Source: Agapanthus africanus
Taxonomy: Eukaryota; Streptophyta; Magnoliopsida; Asparagales; Amaryllidaceae
DNA: 64,000 nt
Assembly (NCBI GenBank): GCA_030015575.1
Contig: CM057337.1
Location: 294,152,044-294,216,043 of the forward strand
Direction of reading: 5' to 3'
The translations under genes were made by a program, and so were the position numbers. The notes under the pieces are model-generated. The model did no database searches. It was not told where the DNA came from and saw nothing but the letters and a program-made list of their open reading frames with translations. Positions 35,800 through 47,345 of this stretch are shown here, in pieces; position 1 is the stretch's first letter, and every line of letters starts with the position of its first letter.

Positions 35800-36164
35800 C
35801 CTGTTAGAAAAAATTTCTAACGGGGCGCTGCCCCGCACCCCGCAAAAACTCTGCGTGGCTCCCGATATATCGAAACCCCCCTTTCAAAACACGACACACG
35901 TGCACTGCACATTGAGTTCGCATGACCAGTTTAACCCGTTAATCGGAGGTTCCCTCGCCCCAAAGGCGAGGGGTAATTAACGGCAACTTAGTCCGCGGCT
36001 GCCGGAGATTCGGATCCCCACAATCAATAAACCCCGGCCTACCCTAGGCAGGGGGAATCTGTAGTACGCCTGACAAGCGCGCGCGTATTCCCATCTCAAT
36101 GGGGTGACAAAAAACACGCTACACACATCAGTTACCTACAAGCCGTCAGCGGTACTAGCTGTGA
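35800..36164. other. Unassigned hairpin-rich stretch between F and E
   Basis: No gene is seen. There are adjacent hairpins GTTAGAAA/TTTCTAAC (35803-35810/35814-35821) and GGGGC/GCCCC (35822-35826/35830-35834). A strong nested palindrome follows: CCGTTAAT/ATTAACGG outside and CCCTCGCC/GGCGAGGG inside (35936-35983). A short match to E's LTR (AGCGGTACTAGCTG-like, near 36150) is present. It may be the tail of F's LTR. Confidence 0.5.
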
Positions 36165-36169
36165 AAGTA

Positions 36170-38334
36170 TGTCTTACCACCACTACTAGGTTTCTAGAGG
36201 CATCAAGTATGCAATTTTAAAAAATCTAGTGGGCTAAGCTATACTAACCGAGAATCGAACTAGAGAATTAGGGTTTGGTAGCAAGTAAACATGTTTTACA
36301 TTAAGTGAATAGAGAATACAAACTTTATAGACCGGTCCTTCACTTCAATAGCTCCAAGTAGTGATCCCTAGAACTCTTCTTAGGCTTTACTTGGTGAAAG
36401 AAACGAGCTTGTTTCGTCGTCTTCGAGGCCGAAGATGATCCACCTTGAAGTTACTCTAACTCAAGCTACCTCTTCACTAATCAATGGATTAGTGAAGCAA
36501 ACAACCTAATCTTATAGGCTAGATGAGAGTAGGTTGATGAAGTAGGAATTTTGCTCACTTTAGATATTCTTTTCTCTTTTTCTTTTTCACTCAAGGAAAA
36601 TCAAGAGAGGATGAAAATGATCAACCAAGGTGAAGTAATATCTCAAAGATTTTTGTGGAGAGTTAACCATTGCTAAGGATAAAGGTTAGGTTTAAAAATT
36701 TCTAAAGTAAAACAAAAATTAGTAGAATGAGTCATGGCTTATACATGCTACCACAAGCATCTTAAGCCATGCTCATTTCCACTTCATTTTTGATTTACTT
36801 TAAAAATAAATCCTCAATATTATCCTAAGCCATAGTGTGAGTCTCATATATCCATGTCCTATGTATCATCTAGCATGACACAATAGTAATTTATATATAA
36901 ATAAACATATATATATCATATATATATATATATATAAATCATTATATATAAAAGCAAAAGAAGAAAATCATGAGTGAGCTAATATTAGTTAATATATATA
37001 TATATATATATCAAATGTATATATATATATATATCAAATTATTAAATCAACACTTGATTTAATAATCCAGCATTATTATATATATATATAACCGACTATC
37101 ATTTATATGTATATCAATTTATGAAATCAACATTTGATTCATAACCCGGTTATATCATATATAACCGACAAATATAATATATCGCGAGATTAGAATGCGG
37201 TATCATATACACGTATTTAATCAAGGTCCTGCACATATCACATATGTGCCCTACTTCATTTCACTTGAGCTAGGAAATCTCTGTGTGGGACTCTAAAGAC
37301 TCATCAATACGCTAGCCGTAGGTAATGATCACATCAGTCACCAACAAGTCGTCAGCAGTACTAGCTGGACGTAACGGCTACCAAGGTATTGAGCGAATAA
37401 AAGATCAACAAGCAAGCTTCTCCTAACTCCTAGAAAGCCTATAAGAAACACATACCGTACAGTCCGGTCTCTTCGTCTGATATGTCACATATCAAGTCTA
37501 GGGGTGGAATCGACAGACCCCAGTAACTTGATTAGTCATGCCAATGTGTGGCTAATAACGGTTACAGAAACTACTGATAACACTTACAAGTAAATCTCAT
37601 CTGCCATGGCCAGGGACTTGCTGTTATAGCTAATCGAGCATAGCGCAACATCAACGCCCTATACCGGGAGAGACGAAACTTCCCCTATCGCTCGTTGCCT
37701 TCTTGTGACTCGGGAGTGTACCAAAAATCCACATATTTGCACGACTCCTTTGAGCCGTGGTAGGGAGGAAATCAAAGTATAGTGGGAACCACACAAGACT
37801 CTATGACGATCTCGGCTCTACTGACTAACATGTACAACTATCACCAGAGAACTGCTATCTGAAGATAGGTATGGTACTATCTAGGAGTTCTCGACATGTC
37901 CTATTCGGTGTACCCATTCTCTGATGAGCACCTATGTACAATCTTTGATGTCAAACAATAATGGTTATGGGATCAACCATTGCCCCATACAGGGTCAAGA
38001 AACGTACAAACTAGTCTACACTGGAATATCGATGCCCTGTCTCAATACTCCCTCGACTAGGAACGATTAAAGGATGTACTTGTAGACCACCCTGGCCCCA
38101 CATTATGATCTGCATCATAGTCCTGGTAGTCAAGTACATATCCTAGGGGTTTTATCAACATGTATCAGAGAGACAGTATAATAATACAAGTGTACATGTT
38201 AAGATAAAGAGCAACCAGATAGCATATTATCATGTCGAGCAAGAAAGTATATATATATATATATATGTCCTAGTATCCACTATAATATACAATTATGTAC
38301 AATAATAGCCTCTAGGGCATACATATGACTATCA
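36170..38334 (-). repeat. 3' LTR of element E
   Basis: The LTR is 2165 bases, plus-strand ends TGTCTTACCACC and GACTATCA. It shares the conserved core (about 37600-37950) and the palindrome modules with the other LTRs, for example 13-base arms at 37038-37050/37054-37066. It is richer in AT microsatellite than its relatives. Confidence 0.85.
36890..37095. repeat. AT microsatellites in the E LTR
   Basis: Several TA-dinucleotide runs are separated by TATCAAAT-type breaks. A further run is at 38247-38266. They appear to be expansions of the TATATG-GATATA palindromes found here in the related LTRs. Confidence 0.85.
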
Positions 38335-38470
38335 ATCTCCCACTTGCACTACGGCCGGTTGTTGTAGTATCGCATACCAAACATCCCTAAATGTCTCTCA
38401 AATTGCGTCCGGAGGAGGGATTTCATGAGTGGATGCGCTGTGTTTTCCATCGTGTCAACTCTCTTGACAT

Positions 38471-38475
38471 CGATC
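38471..38475. repeat. Target-site duplication of element C (left copy)
   Basis: CGATC lies directly left of C and again at 58482-58486. Joining the flanks restores the RNase H-end region of E. Confidence 0.93.
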
Positions 38476-40304
38476 TGTAAGTCCACGGTAGCGCCCCGGC
38501 CATCAAACAGACGCCAAATGCGGAACAAAAACTTTTACAACTGCCGCTATCACATACTATAACCCGGATCTGCCATTAAAGCTAAACTAACAAACTACAA
38601 AGTGGGTAGAAATGTTATACGGAACGATCCGAGTCCTTCGGTCTTCAACCATCATCCCACGCTTTGTTGCGGCTGCTCCGATCTCCTGAATCTCCAGTCT
38701 TCTCGTCCAGGTAGCACCACGTCGACGGATCTTTAAACGGGCTCCCGCCTCTGAACTGAGGCAATTCGGTCGTCAAGTTTGCTAAAAGAGACGACCGAGA
38801 TGATGTAGAAAATGAGTAGAACACTTTGTCTCACTTCATCCAAAGCTATGGACTAACGGTTAATGAAATTGCCTTTTACAACTGTGATGGAATGACGAGC
38901 TATGAAATTTCCATACACCAAAACTATAATCTTTTCTTCCAAATGAACAACCACGTTTCCCACAAGCAAGGGCCGGCCACTATATAGGATGAGGGAGGTG
39001 AGTGTAGGAGTGGAGAGGGTGACCATAACAATAAAGAGTGAGAATGAGTCATATTAACCTTGTCACCAAAAACCATTAATGAACTAATGAATCATCTAAC
39101 CTAGTCATCATACATTAATTGCACAATTAATGCACAAATGAGTCACTAGCCACCTCATCATCCTAGTCACCATCTAGATGCTTCTAGAACCTTCCACACT
39201 CATCAAGAAAAGATAAATCCGTCTTTAACCGAATGTTAAAGACGGGCGATAGAAAACTGCAAACTGGCAACTTCCAAAAGCAATCCCGAAACGAATTTCA
39301 GGATAACCCCGTAACATACCGGCATTTGTATTACGACCGAATACAAATGCAACAGGGACAAAGATATTATATCTACACAGTATAATACTCGGATCCGGCT
39401 TAAACCAAAGCCCATCAGTATTATCTGCCCGAAATATGACACGTGCGAAAACGCACGTGCATTTTCCGAACCCTGCAATAAAATCATACGACCTCTACAA
39501 CGTTTCGCCCGAACTTGGGAAACTGTCTGTGGGGGACTCTAATGACTCATCAATACACTGGCACTGGATATAACCTCTAGCACGTCAGAGGTACTAGATG
39601 TACGTAACGGTTGCCTATATGTTGATTGGAATGGAAGCTGACGAGCGAACTCATCCAGAAACCCTACTGAGCCTAACAGTGCCAATATACATACAGTCCG
39701 GTCCGTTCGTCTATGAGTATCGCATATCGAGTCTAGGGGGGTGGATAAAGTCAGACCTCTAAAAATGCGATAATTCGTGTCTGTATGAAGCCCATCACCA
39801 CCTAAGAAACTACTGATCCAAATCAGTAATTCTCCACTATCTCGGTCAAGGATTTCTAGTGATGACCACCCGTGCACTGTGCGACATCAACCCCCAATAC
39901 CAGGAGAGACGAATCCCCGACGATCCGCTCACTGCCTCCATGTGGCTCGGGACTGTACCCAAAAAATACCTGTTTGCACGTCTCCTTTGAGCGTGGTAGG
40001 GTAGAAATCAAAGCACAATGGGAACTCACACGAGACAAATGACGATCTCAGGTCGACAAACTAACCTGTACACATATCACCAGGGAACTGCTACCTGACG
40101 ATATGTATAATACCAGCTAGCATGTTCCCGGCGAGTCCTGTCCGGTGTACTCATAACCCAATGAGCACCTGTATACATCTTAGGTGAACCAACTGACACC
40201 AATGGCTTGTGAGACTAGCCACCGCTCATCGTCGGGGTCTCGACTGTATACACTAGTCTACTCTGGAGTATCGATGCCCTGTCTCGAAACTCCCACGACT
40301 AGGG
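38476..40304 (-). repeat. 3' LTR of element C, larger part
   Basis: It starts TGTAAGTCCACGG on the plus strand and matches 56408-58223. The remaining 242 bases are at 50746-50987, beyond D. The conserved LTR core lies at 39850-40180. Confidence 0.9.
40300..40304. repeat. Target-site duplication of element D (left copy)
   Basis: TAGGG directly before D and again at 50741-50745. The intact site is in C's other LTR near 58220 (ACGACTAGGGACAC). Confidence 0.95.
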
Positions 40305-43300
40305 TGTAACGTCTTCAAAATAATAAAATATGATTTTTGGGAAATTTTATAATTTAATATTATTTAATGAATATTTTAATATTCTGGTATAATTAAATTC
40401 AGATAAATGGGGAAAAATTATGGAAAATTCTAAAATAAGGTATTTTAAGGAATTGGCTCGTTTTCTGTGCATGCCCCCATTTCCTCTAGTTTTGACCCTG
40501 AGTATGTCTAGTTTTGACTGATTCCATCTAGGGTGAAATCTGGGTTGATTTTCCTATGTTGGTGTATAATTTGGGACTTGTTTTAGCATGGATTTTGGTA
40601 TTTGGTGATTCATTCCTGTCGGGTGGCGTTTGGACGTCAACGACAAGTGGATTTTGATTGTGTTTACATGCGAGTCGATGGGTTTTTACCTATGCGGGTA
40701 GCGTGTGCCATTTTAGTTTCCAATGTGATTTTCATGTGCTTTAGCATTGTGATATACTTGTAGGTACCCCGCGTGATGTTGAGGCAAAGGAGGTGAAGAT
40801 AGCGACATCGGCTTTGGCACACGAGAAGCAAGGTGAGTAGATTTATATCTACGGGGAGAAGTCGGGTGGATGGCGTATAGCACCCCCGCAGTCCGTGGTG
40901 ATGTATACGAATACGTATACACACGAATATTTATTATGTGTTGTTTAGGGTTATTGATGGTAATAATGATATTTTGATGATAAGAATATATTGGTTTAGT
41001 ATAGTGCGAACCCTAGAGTAGTGGTTACACTCACACATACTTGCATTCATTCTTTCATTTATTAGAGTGCATATGATGGTGCGTATATCTACACATGGGT
41101 ATGGGACTATGTGTTTATATACGGGATTGGAGGATGATACGTGGTTTGAGATGATACTTGATGTGAGGCCGTGAGATCGGCGATGTGACATAGTTTGCCT
41201 TTGAGGTGCGATATGATAGTTTTAGCGGGCCTTTGGACATGTGCTTTACCCGCATTCATATTTTATAGATGGTGTCGATTTGTACTAGACTTACAGTAGT
41301 ACCCCAGATTGTGTGATCTGATGATAAGTGATACCTGATATGTGATGAGATAGTGTGATATTGACCCCTACCCAGCTATTGGGATGCCGTACGACGATTT
41401 ACCGTACGAGCCGATATTGATGATAGATCCGCACTCATGACTCGAGGATATCATACGATATGTTATTGAGGCGAGATCACCGACTATCATATCTATATTT
41501 ATATATTGACTCAGATTAGGTGGTTTCATACCCCTCCTGTCTAGATTATTTAGTAGACATTAGACTAGACCGAGTCATACCTATTTCAAAACTAACGAAT
41601 CGGGGATATTTTAAAGATAAGCAGAAGGGTTATACGGATATTTTCAAATGATGCATCTTTTCTTAAAACACCGTAGCCCTTACTTTACCAAAAGCCCTGA
41701 TTCGTCTTATTTCAAAAGGCAAGGTTGCATGACATATCTATTGGGGCAGGTTCTGTACTTTTGCGTTGATCATTCGTTTCCGCATATTCCTGCTATTTGC
41801 ATTGCATCGCTTGTATTGTTGTGACATTCAGTCATCCTGCTAGGACACCAGCACCATTATCGATGATGTATATGTTCCACGTACACTTGTTGCCAGCTCA
41901 CACACTCATCATCGATAATTGCCATGTCACTACACTATAGTACTATTGCATTCATGATATGATTCTGGCATGGCATATTGTACACTTATACCTGTACACA
42001 TATATAGATGATTCTAGCTTGATTGGGGATTTGGGAACCCCAAGATACTCTTTAAAAACAGATTCCTTTTAAAAGAGCGGTCTCCCTCGACATGTGCACA
42101 TTATTATTCCATGTTGCATGACTTACTGATATGCTTGCATTACTGTTACATGCCGCATACATCATGCTTTGACTGTACGCATTGAGATATGTTGTTTCTA
42201 TGATATTTCTGGATTTGGGAACCGAGGGTATTTCAAAAGAGAATATGTCATTTCTTTAAAAACCCGGTTACCCCTGATATGATATTTCAGTGCGTCCACC
42301 GTGTGTTTTCTCGGTGCTGAGAGCTATAAGTGTAACCCGAATCGAGGCGTGGATGAGCCGATTGCGGGTACATGGTGGACCCGATATGGTTCCCCTCGGC
42401 AAGATGATCGATGAGCTTTGCCGATTGAGCCTGGAGGCGGGCGAGTACCTACCGGTGATTGGTTGGACCTGGCGGTTATCCGGAGGATACCGACCAGAGT
42501 CGATAGATGTTTTGGGCATACTGCCGGGGCCGAGGGCTGATACCGCAGACAGAGCCCGCGGGCCGATCCGGACTGACGGAGCCCGATATATGAGGATTTA
42601 CGTGCCGATGCTGGGCACAGTTTTCATGATGTTTTCGGGTGTCTATGCTGGGCACCCTGGTTCCATGATTTTGATGTGTCGCGAGGGACACGGGTGGTTA
42701 TATCCTCATATTATTTCCCATGCACATGATTCATGATATTTACATGCATGGTGGTTATTGTCAGTGGGTGACGAGTGGACGGGATCCACGAGTGTGCAGA
42801 TTTGATTACATTGGTTATACCTCATATTCATGACATGCTATTACCTGAGGCACTAGCACGAGCACTTGGCACTACACTCATGTATAGAGATTACATTGCC
42901 AGTTTAGCATGCTTCAGCTTTATTCATATTTAGGTTTATTTATTATCTGATCGTATTGACCTAGGATAGGTCATGCATTCGATCTCTGCTTGTAGATATT
43001 TTCTATTCACGAGTTGGCAACTCACCCCCGTTGTGCCCCAGTTCTTGCAGGTTTTTGCCGTACAGATTCCATAGCGGCATTTCTGGCACACTGCTTCCTA
43101 TGGGTGACTTGCTTGGTTAGGTGGGTTCTTTGTATCAGAACCGCCATTGTTCATGTATTTTTATTGTATCTAGAATTGTCCATCAACCAAAACTTGTAGT
43201 TTGTTTCAGACTTAGAAATCAGTGTTGTATTGTTTCGACCTTAGAGTCGCGCTTGTAGTATTGCGGTTTTCTGGCTGTTTTTGAGTTTCTTTTCAGTTTT

Positions 43301-43685
43301 GATCCTCGCCCCTTGGCGTTGTATATTATTATTGCTTGCGTGGTTGTGACCGTCGATTGACGAAGAGCTAGCTCCCGCTTGGGGATGCCTTTTATCATGT
43401 CATATATATTATTCTTGTTGTACCCCGTTCGGGGCCAGTTTTTACAAAGGAAACTCTGCCGAAATTTTCAGGAAAAATTACACATTTTAAAAAAATTCAT
43501 ATTCGGCTTAGTTATTTAAAAACTTGATTTTCAAACATGTTTTCTTTACCTCTTAAAACTAATTTTCCCTATTTACTCCTTAAATGGTTTTAGATTTCTG
43601 GGCTTTTGGGTTACTTGGATCAGATGGAGTCCTATAGACTTCATATGGTTCGAGGGCCAGTCACGTGCTCTTTCGGGTCGTGACA
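40305..43685 (+). repeat. 5' LTR of element D
   Basis: The LTR is 3381 bases, TGTAACGTCTTC to CGGGTCGTGACA. It contains a 13-base stem (41856-41868/41907-41919) that is also present, with a paired base change, in G. A 148-codon open frame (42290-42736) is judged non-coding because G's related LTR does not keep it. Confidence 0.95.
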
Positions 43686-43689
43686 AAGT

Positions 43690-43702
43690 TGGTATCAGAG
43701 CG
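43690..43702 (+). other. Primer-binding site of element D
   Basis: TGGTATCAGAGCG, four bases after the LTR, matches the initiator Met-tRNA 3' end in its first 12 bases. Confidence 0.92.
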
Positions 43703-46700
43703 CTAGGTTGACCTTGGTTCGAGTCTAAGTTTGACTATGTGGAGCCTAGGGCGTTACTTATATACGGAACTTAGGCTTGACCTTACGGAACTTAGACTTG
43801 GTCGAGGGGGTATTAGACCCGAACTTTCTTCGCGTAGGATGACCCTTGGTTGATGGAATAGGTGACTAAAGTAGAGTGACGTACCGTTGGTATGTTCCGC
43901 GGCATACTTACGACACGCCACTCCGCTTAAGAAACCTTAGGTTGTACATTTCCTTGCATTGTGTCATATTCCTTCCTATGATCTATCTTCATCGATACTG
44001 GTTGTGGTTTTGCTGCCGCGATTGCACGGGCAGAGTGAGCTATGGCTCGAGTTGTCAGCATGAGCTCGTCGCGGACGAGGGCTGACCGGGGCGTGATTCC
44101 AGAGACATACGGTTGCATTGAGGCTTCGTATTTTGTGTTTCCGCACTTTGAGCGTTTGACAGATCGCTGTTGCGAGAATTCTCGGACGGTACCAGAGGAT
44201 TGAGCCACTGATAGAGGCCAGCCAGGATGTGATGACTGCTGATATATCGCTTATTCATGATGGTTGAGGCGCTGCTTAGCGTACCGACGAATGAGCCAGT
44301 TGTTGCTGCGAGTGATGAAATATCGCCCAGATGATTGGAGCTACTGCAGCATGAGCATATTCTTAGAGATATGGTAATGAGTCGCTAGTCACCGAGGATG
44401 AATGACTAGGACATGTGGTTCGTTCGCTTACCCCGATGCGAGGTCATCAGATAGATTGATTCCAGCTAGAGGCGACTTCACGCAGATTCGTTGAGAGTCG
44501 ATTGAGACGATCGAAGGTCAGGAACCCATTTTCCAAGTTTAAAGTATACGGAAAGACATGCAGGTGATTCTATGGACCCTCTAGAAGAATGAAACCCTAA
44601 CTCGACTTAATGACCGTGTGAAAGCCTTTGAACCTTAGGGTTTGCGGCAGTTCCTCGGCGCCATTAGTGAGGCTTGGGTTTGCCCTTCTACGGCTGGACC
44701 ACCGACGCTGTGGCATGTACTCGATACTGTTAAACTGTACCCGAGATGTTGAGCTCTTGGGGGATTGTGAGGTTCTGACGAGTCGATCGGATGATTCGAC
44801 ATCATTCGGATATCATGTGATGGGACACTACTTGGGAGACTCCAGATACGAGCATAGCCGTCGGAGCGCAGTCTGTGTAGCCATGATGAGATGAGTCCGA
44901 ATCAGTCGATAGTGGAGCAAGGCGGAGTAAAGAGTTTGCACGAGATTTCGACGAGATGACGTTCCACTCCGCTGACATCAGAGATGCGATATGCACGCTG
45001 AGGACGTGTTTGGCTAGATATCTTCTACTGAGTGATGAAGATACTGAGTTCGTGATTTCGAGTCCGTGTTAGAGACTTCGGATGGACCGTAGCCGAGGAC
45101 ATTGCAGTGTGCAGATAAAGACGCGACGTCGAAGGGTCGATGATACAGACAAGCGGGACAAGAAGTTCGTGCGAGAGGCAGACGAGCTGTTACTACACCC
45201 CGTTAAGATTAAAGGCCGGACATGCATACAGAGGCGCAGAGATGCGACCAGCTTCCGAGGAGATGTTGTACTAAGGACGCAGAGGTCCAGAGAGCGAGAA
45301 AAGATTACGCCAGAGTACCAGCCTCCTTACAGTTTGGCTTAGGCAAGATCAGAAGAGACCTTGAGTAGGATTCCTTCCAGTACACTGCTGCAATAAGAGT
45401 TGTACCCAGGATCGGATGTGTGATATGCATTCAGAGGACCCGAGGTCGGCGCCAGAGATGTGCTGCTTTACGAGCGGTCGTGAGGATTGACCGAGAGATG
45501 ACCAGGGAAATGCAAGAACGGAATCGTTCCTGTCAGCACACCTGACCGGGCCGATGAGTCGATGGATTGCGAGTTGGTAATCTACAGGAAAGATCAGGAA
45601 CCAGAGGCAGAGGACGCCAGCCGCGAGTAAGAGGTAAGTAGATATCTTGCGCCGCTAGCATCGGATGTACCGGTACCTTCTCGACCCTGAAGAAGGATAT
45701 ACCGACGACGGTAATTATGATTTGTGATTTTGTGATTTGATTATCACGTATCCGTTGCTTTGGATTTCGGTATTTTAGGCGATCTATTCGCATGATTTAG
45801 TCTTGATGACTGAGTTTCATGATATTTGATTTTGTGCACCATGGTTGCACCTGCTGGGTATTTATACCTTGTACATAGTTATTACTCTTGAGCTGTTGAT
45901 TGCGATTTCATGCCTATTTTATGCTGGTGATTTGATTTACGCTTCCAGCAGAGTTTCATGTAATTTTAGTGTTTTGATTTTGCACTCGGTATAGCTTATA
46001 TGTGCTTGTAGTGCATCGATATGTGTTTTGTGCCCGCAGCTGCACACGTTTATGATTTTCTTCATATCTGGATACACTTGGTGTTGCTGTTTACGTATTT
46101 GAGTTATTGCTTGGTATTTGTGCATGGGATGCACCAGTTCTATACTTCGTGCATTTGTCGCACCAGTTTTATGTTTCTTGCGTTTATCGCATCAGATTTA
46201 TATTTCGTGCCTTTGTTGCACCGGATTTATATTTTGTGCATTACGATTGCACCTGACTTCGATTTGATGCCTTTTGGTATGTCGATTTTGATTGTGATAT
46301 TGATGTGGATTCTTGTACTCCGTGCTTTTGACTGGACTTACGCATATTCGACGTTGCTATTGGATTTTGTGATTCCGTGCATATTGAGTGCGCAGGGTTT
46401 AGATTTTCATTCGTGCACGATGGATGCACCGATTTGGATTTCCGCGCATGTTGGGCGCATGTTTTGAGATACGATTTTGGTGCACACCCGATGCACTAAA
46501 TCGAGATTTCTTCGTGCATGTCAGATGCACCGGGTTTTTGGCTGTCAGGCACACACGTTGCCTATGACAGATGCTTCGTGAACACCCGTTGCACCTAGAT
46601 GCTGTTATGTGCATCTGTTTAGCACATATATGGATTTTGATTCCCGTGCGCACCAGATGCACAGGGTGGGTTATGTATATTTCTGAGATTTATTCCTTTT

Positions 46701-47332
46701 GGAACAGTACATTTTTATGATATTGGATATTATTTTCTTACTGAGCAGGACTAGTCAGAGGACAGTACCTGGATATTTTTTATTTTTTTTTGCATGCATC
46801 GATAGTTATCGAAGGGATTTCCAAAGAGCGAGCTATAGTCTCAGTATATACCTATGTGTCTGATATGACACGAAACGTTTTAAAAAAACAAGGAAACCCT
46901 TCTGATTGTTTTCAAAACGGCGGAACGTGCTTATTAAACAAAGGATATATATATACATATATAGTTACTTTCTTATGAAAAACGTCCGCCACTGTGCAGT
47001 GTTATGCGCATCGCACAGCGACTTAAAAAGGATTTGGCATGCTTTTTCATCAGCTATTCACATGTATAGATTGGATGTCTGCATGTGTGGTTCTGATCCA
47101 TATCATATCGGTTTTGTATTGGATTTGACATTGTGTCGTTACCTTGACTCCGATGATTGCGGGATGCTTGATGGAGCGTTGTTTTTGAGTTATCTGCTCA
47201 GTACTCATGTGCATGCATTGCGCTGTGACGTTTTATGTGTTGATGATTTCGTAGCCCCGACGACTTGGAATTCGTATCGAAATGTTTTAGAATTTGGGGT
47301 TTTAAATTTAAATTCGGGGACCGAATTTCTTT
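43703..47332 (+). other. Internal region of element D, no recognised protein domain
   Basis: About 3.6 kb without a credible open frame. Two structured stretches stand out: a region matching the copia leader (about 44530-44830) and a run of small palindromes (45834-46663). The part at 43900-44250 could be worn gag sequence, but I cannot show it. Confidence 0.7.
45834..46663 (+). repeat. Mini-hairpin array in D
   Basis: About 15 short palindromes of the form GTGC...GCAC, spaced irregularly, some with changed but still matching arms: GTGCAT/ATGCAC (46120-46125/46129-46134), TGCG/CGCA (46179-46182/46188-46191), GCGC/GCGC (46444-46447/46455-46458), GGCA/TGCC (46547-46550/46558-46561, with an outer CTGTCA/TGACAG), and TATGTGC/GCACATA (46605-46611/46621-46627). 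Confidence 0.7.
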
Positions 47333-47345
47333 AAGGGGGGTAGAT
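47333..47345 (+). other. Polypurine tract of element D
   Basis: AAGGGGGGTAGAT directly before the second LTR. Confidence 0.9.

Larger units (their letters stand above)
34395..35870 (+). repeat. 3' LTR of element F (right end uncertain)
   Basis: It starts TGTTGAAGTCAAAATTTGCA after a G-rich tract, followed by GGTTGACC/GGTCAACC-rich sequence, a TATA box at 34722-34729, a pyrimidine-rich region, a GC-rich 58-base array (35128-35665) and an AT-rich stretch (35705-35775). I could not fix the right edge, which may lie anywhere from about 35820 to 36164, because no second LTR copy is in the window. Confidence 0.55.
9772..36169 (+). mobile_element. Element F: Tat-like Ty3/gypsy, 3' region and 3' LTR (fossil, interrupted by H)
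   Basis: Own sequence is 9772-11677 and 32250 to about 36169; element H occupies 11678-32244. F consists of several unrelated tandem arrays followed by a purine tract and an LTR starting at 34395. Plant Tat-clade elements (Ogre, Retand) are known for hypervariable, satellite-like tandem repeats between pol and the 3' LTR, and this fits well. No pol of F is in the window, so the clade is inferred from layout, the G-rich tract and the LTR start. The right end of the LTR is not resolved. Confidence 0.6.

Noticed and set aside
35149-35820. Open frame of 223 codons with Arg/Ala/Ser repeats
   Set aside because: It lies in the GC-rich 58-base array; the same peptide appears in every frame because the period is not a multiple of 3.
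42290-42736. 148-codon open frame in each D LTR (also 49345-49791)
   Set aside because: The two LTRs are about 99% identical, so repetition is no evidence; the related LTR in G does not keep it and no domain is recognised.
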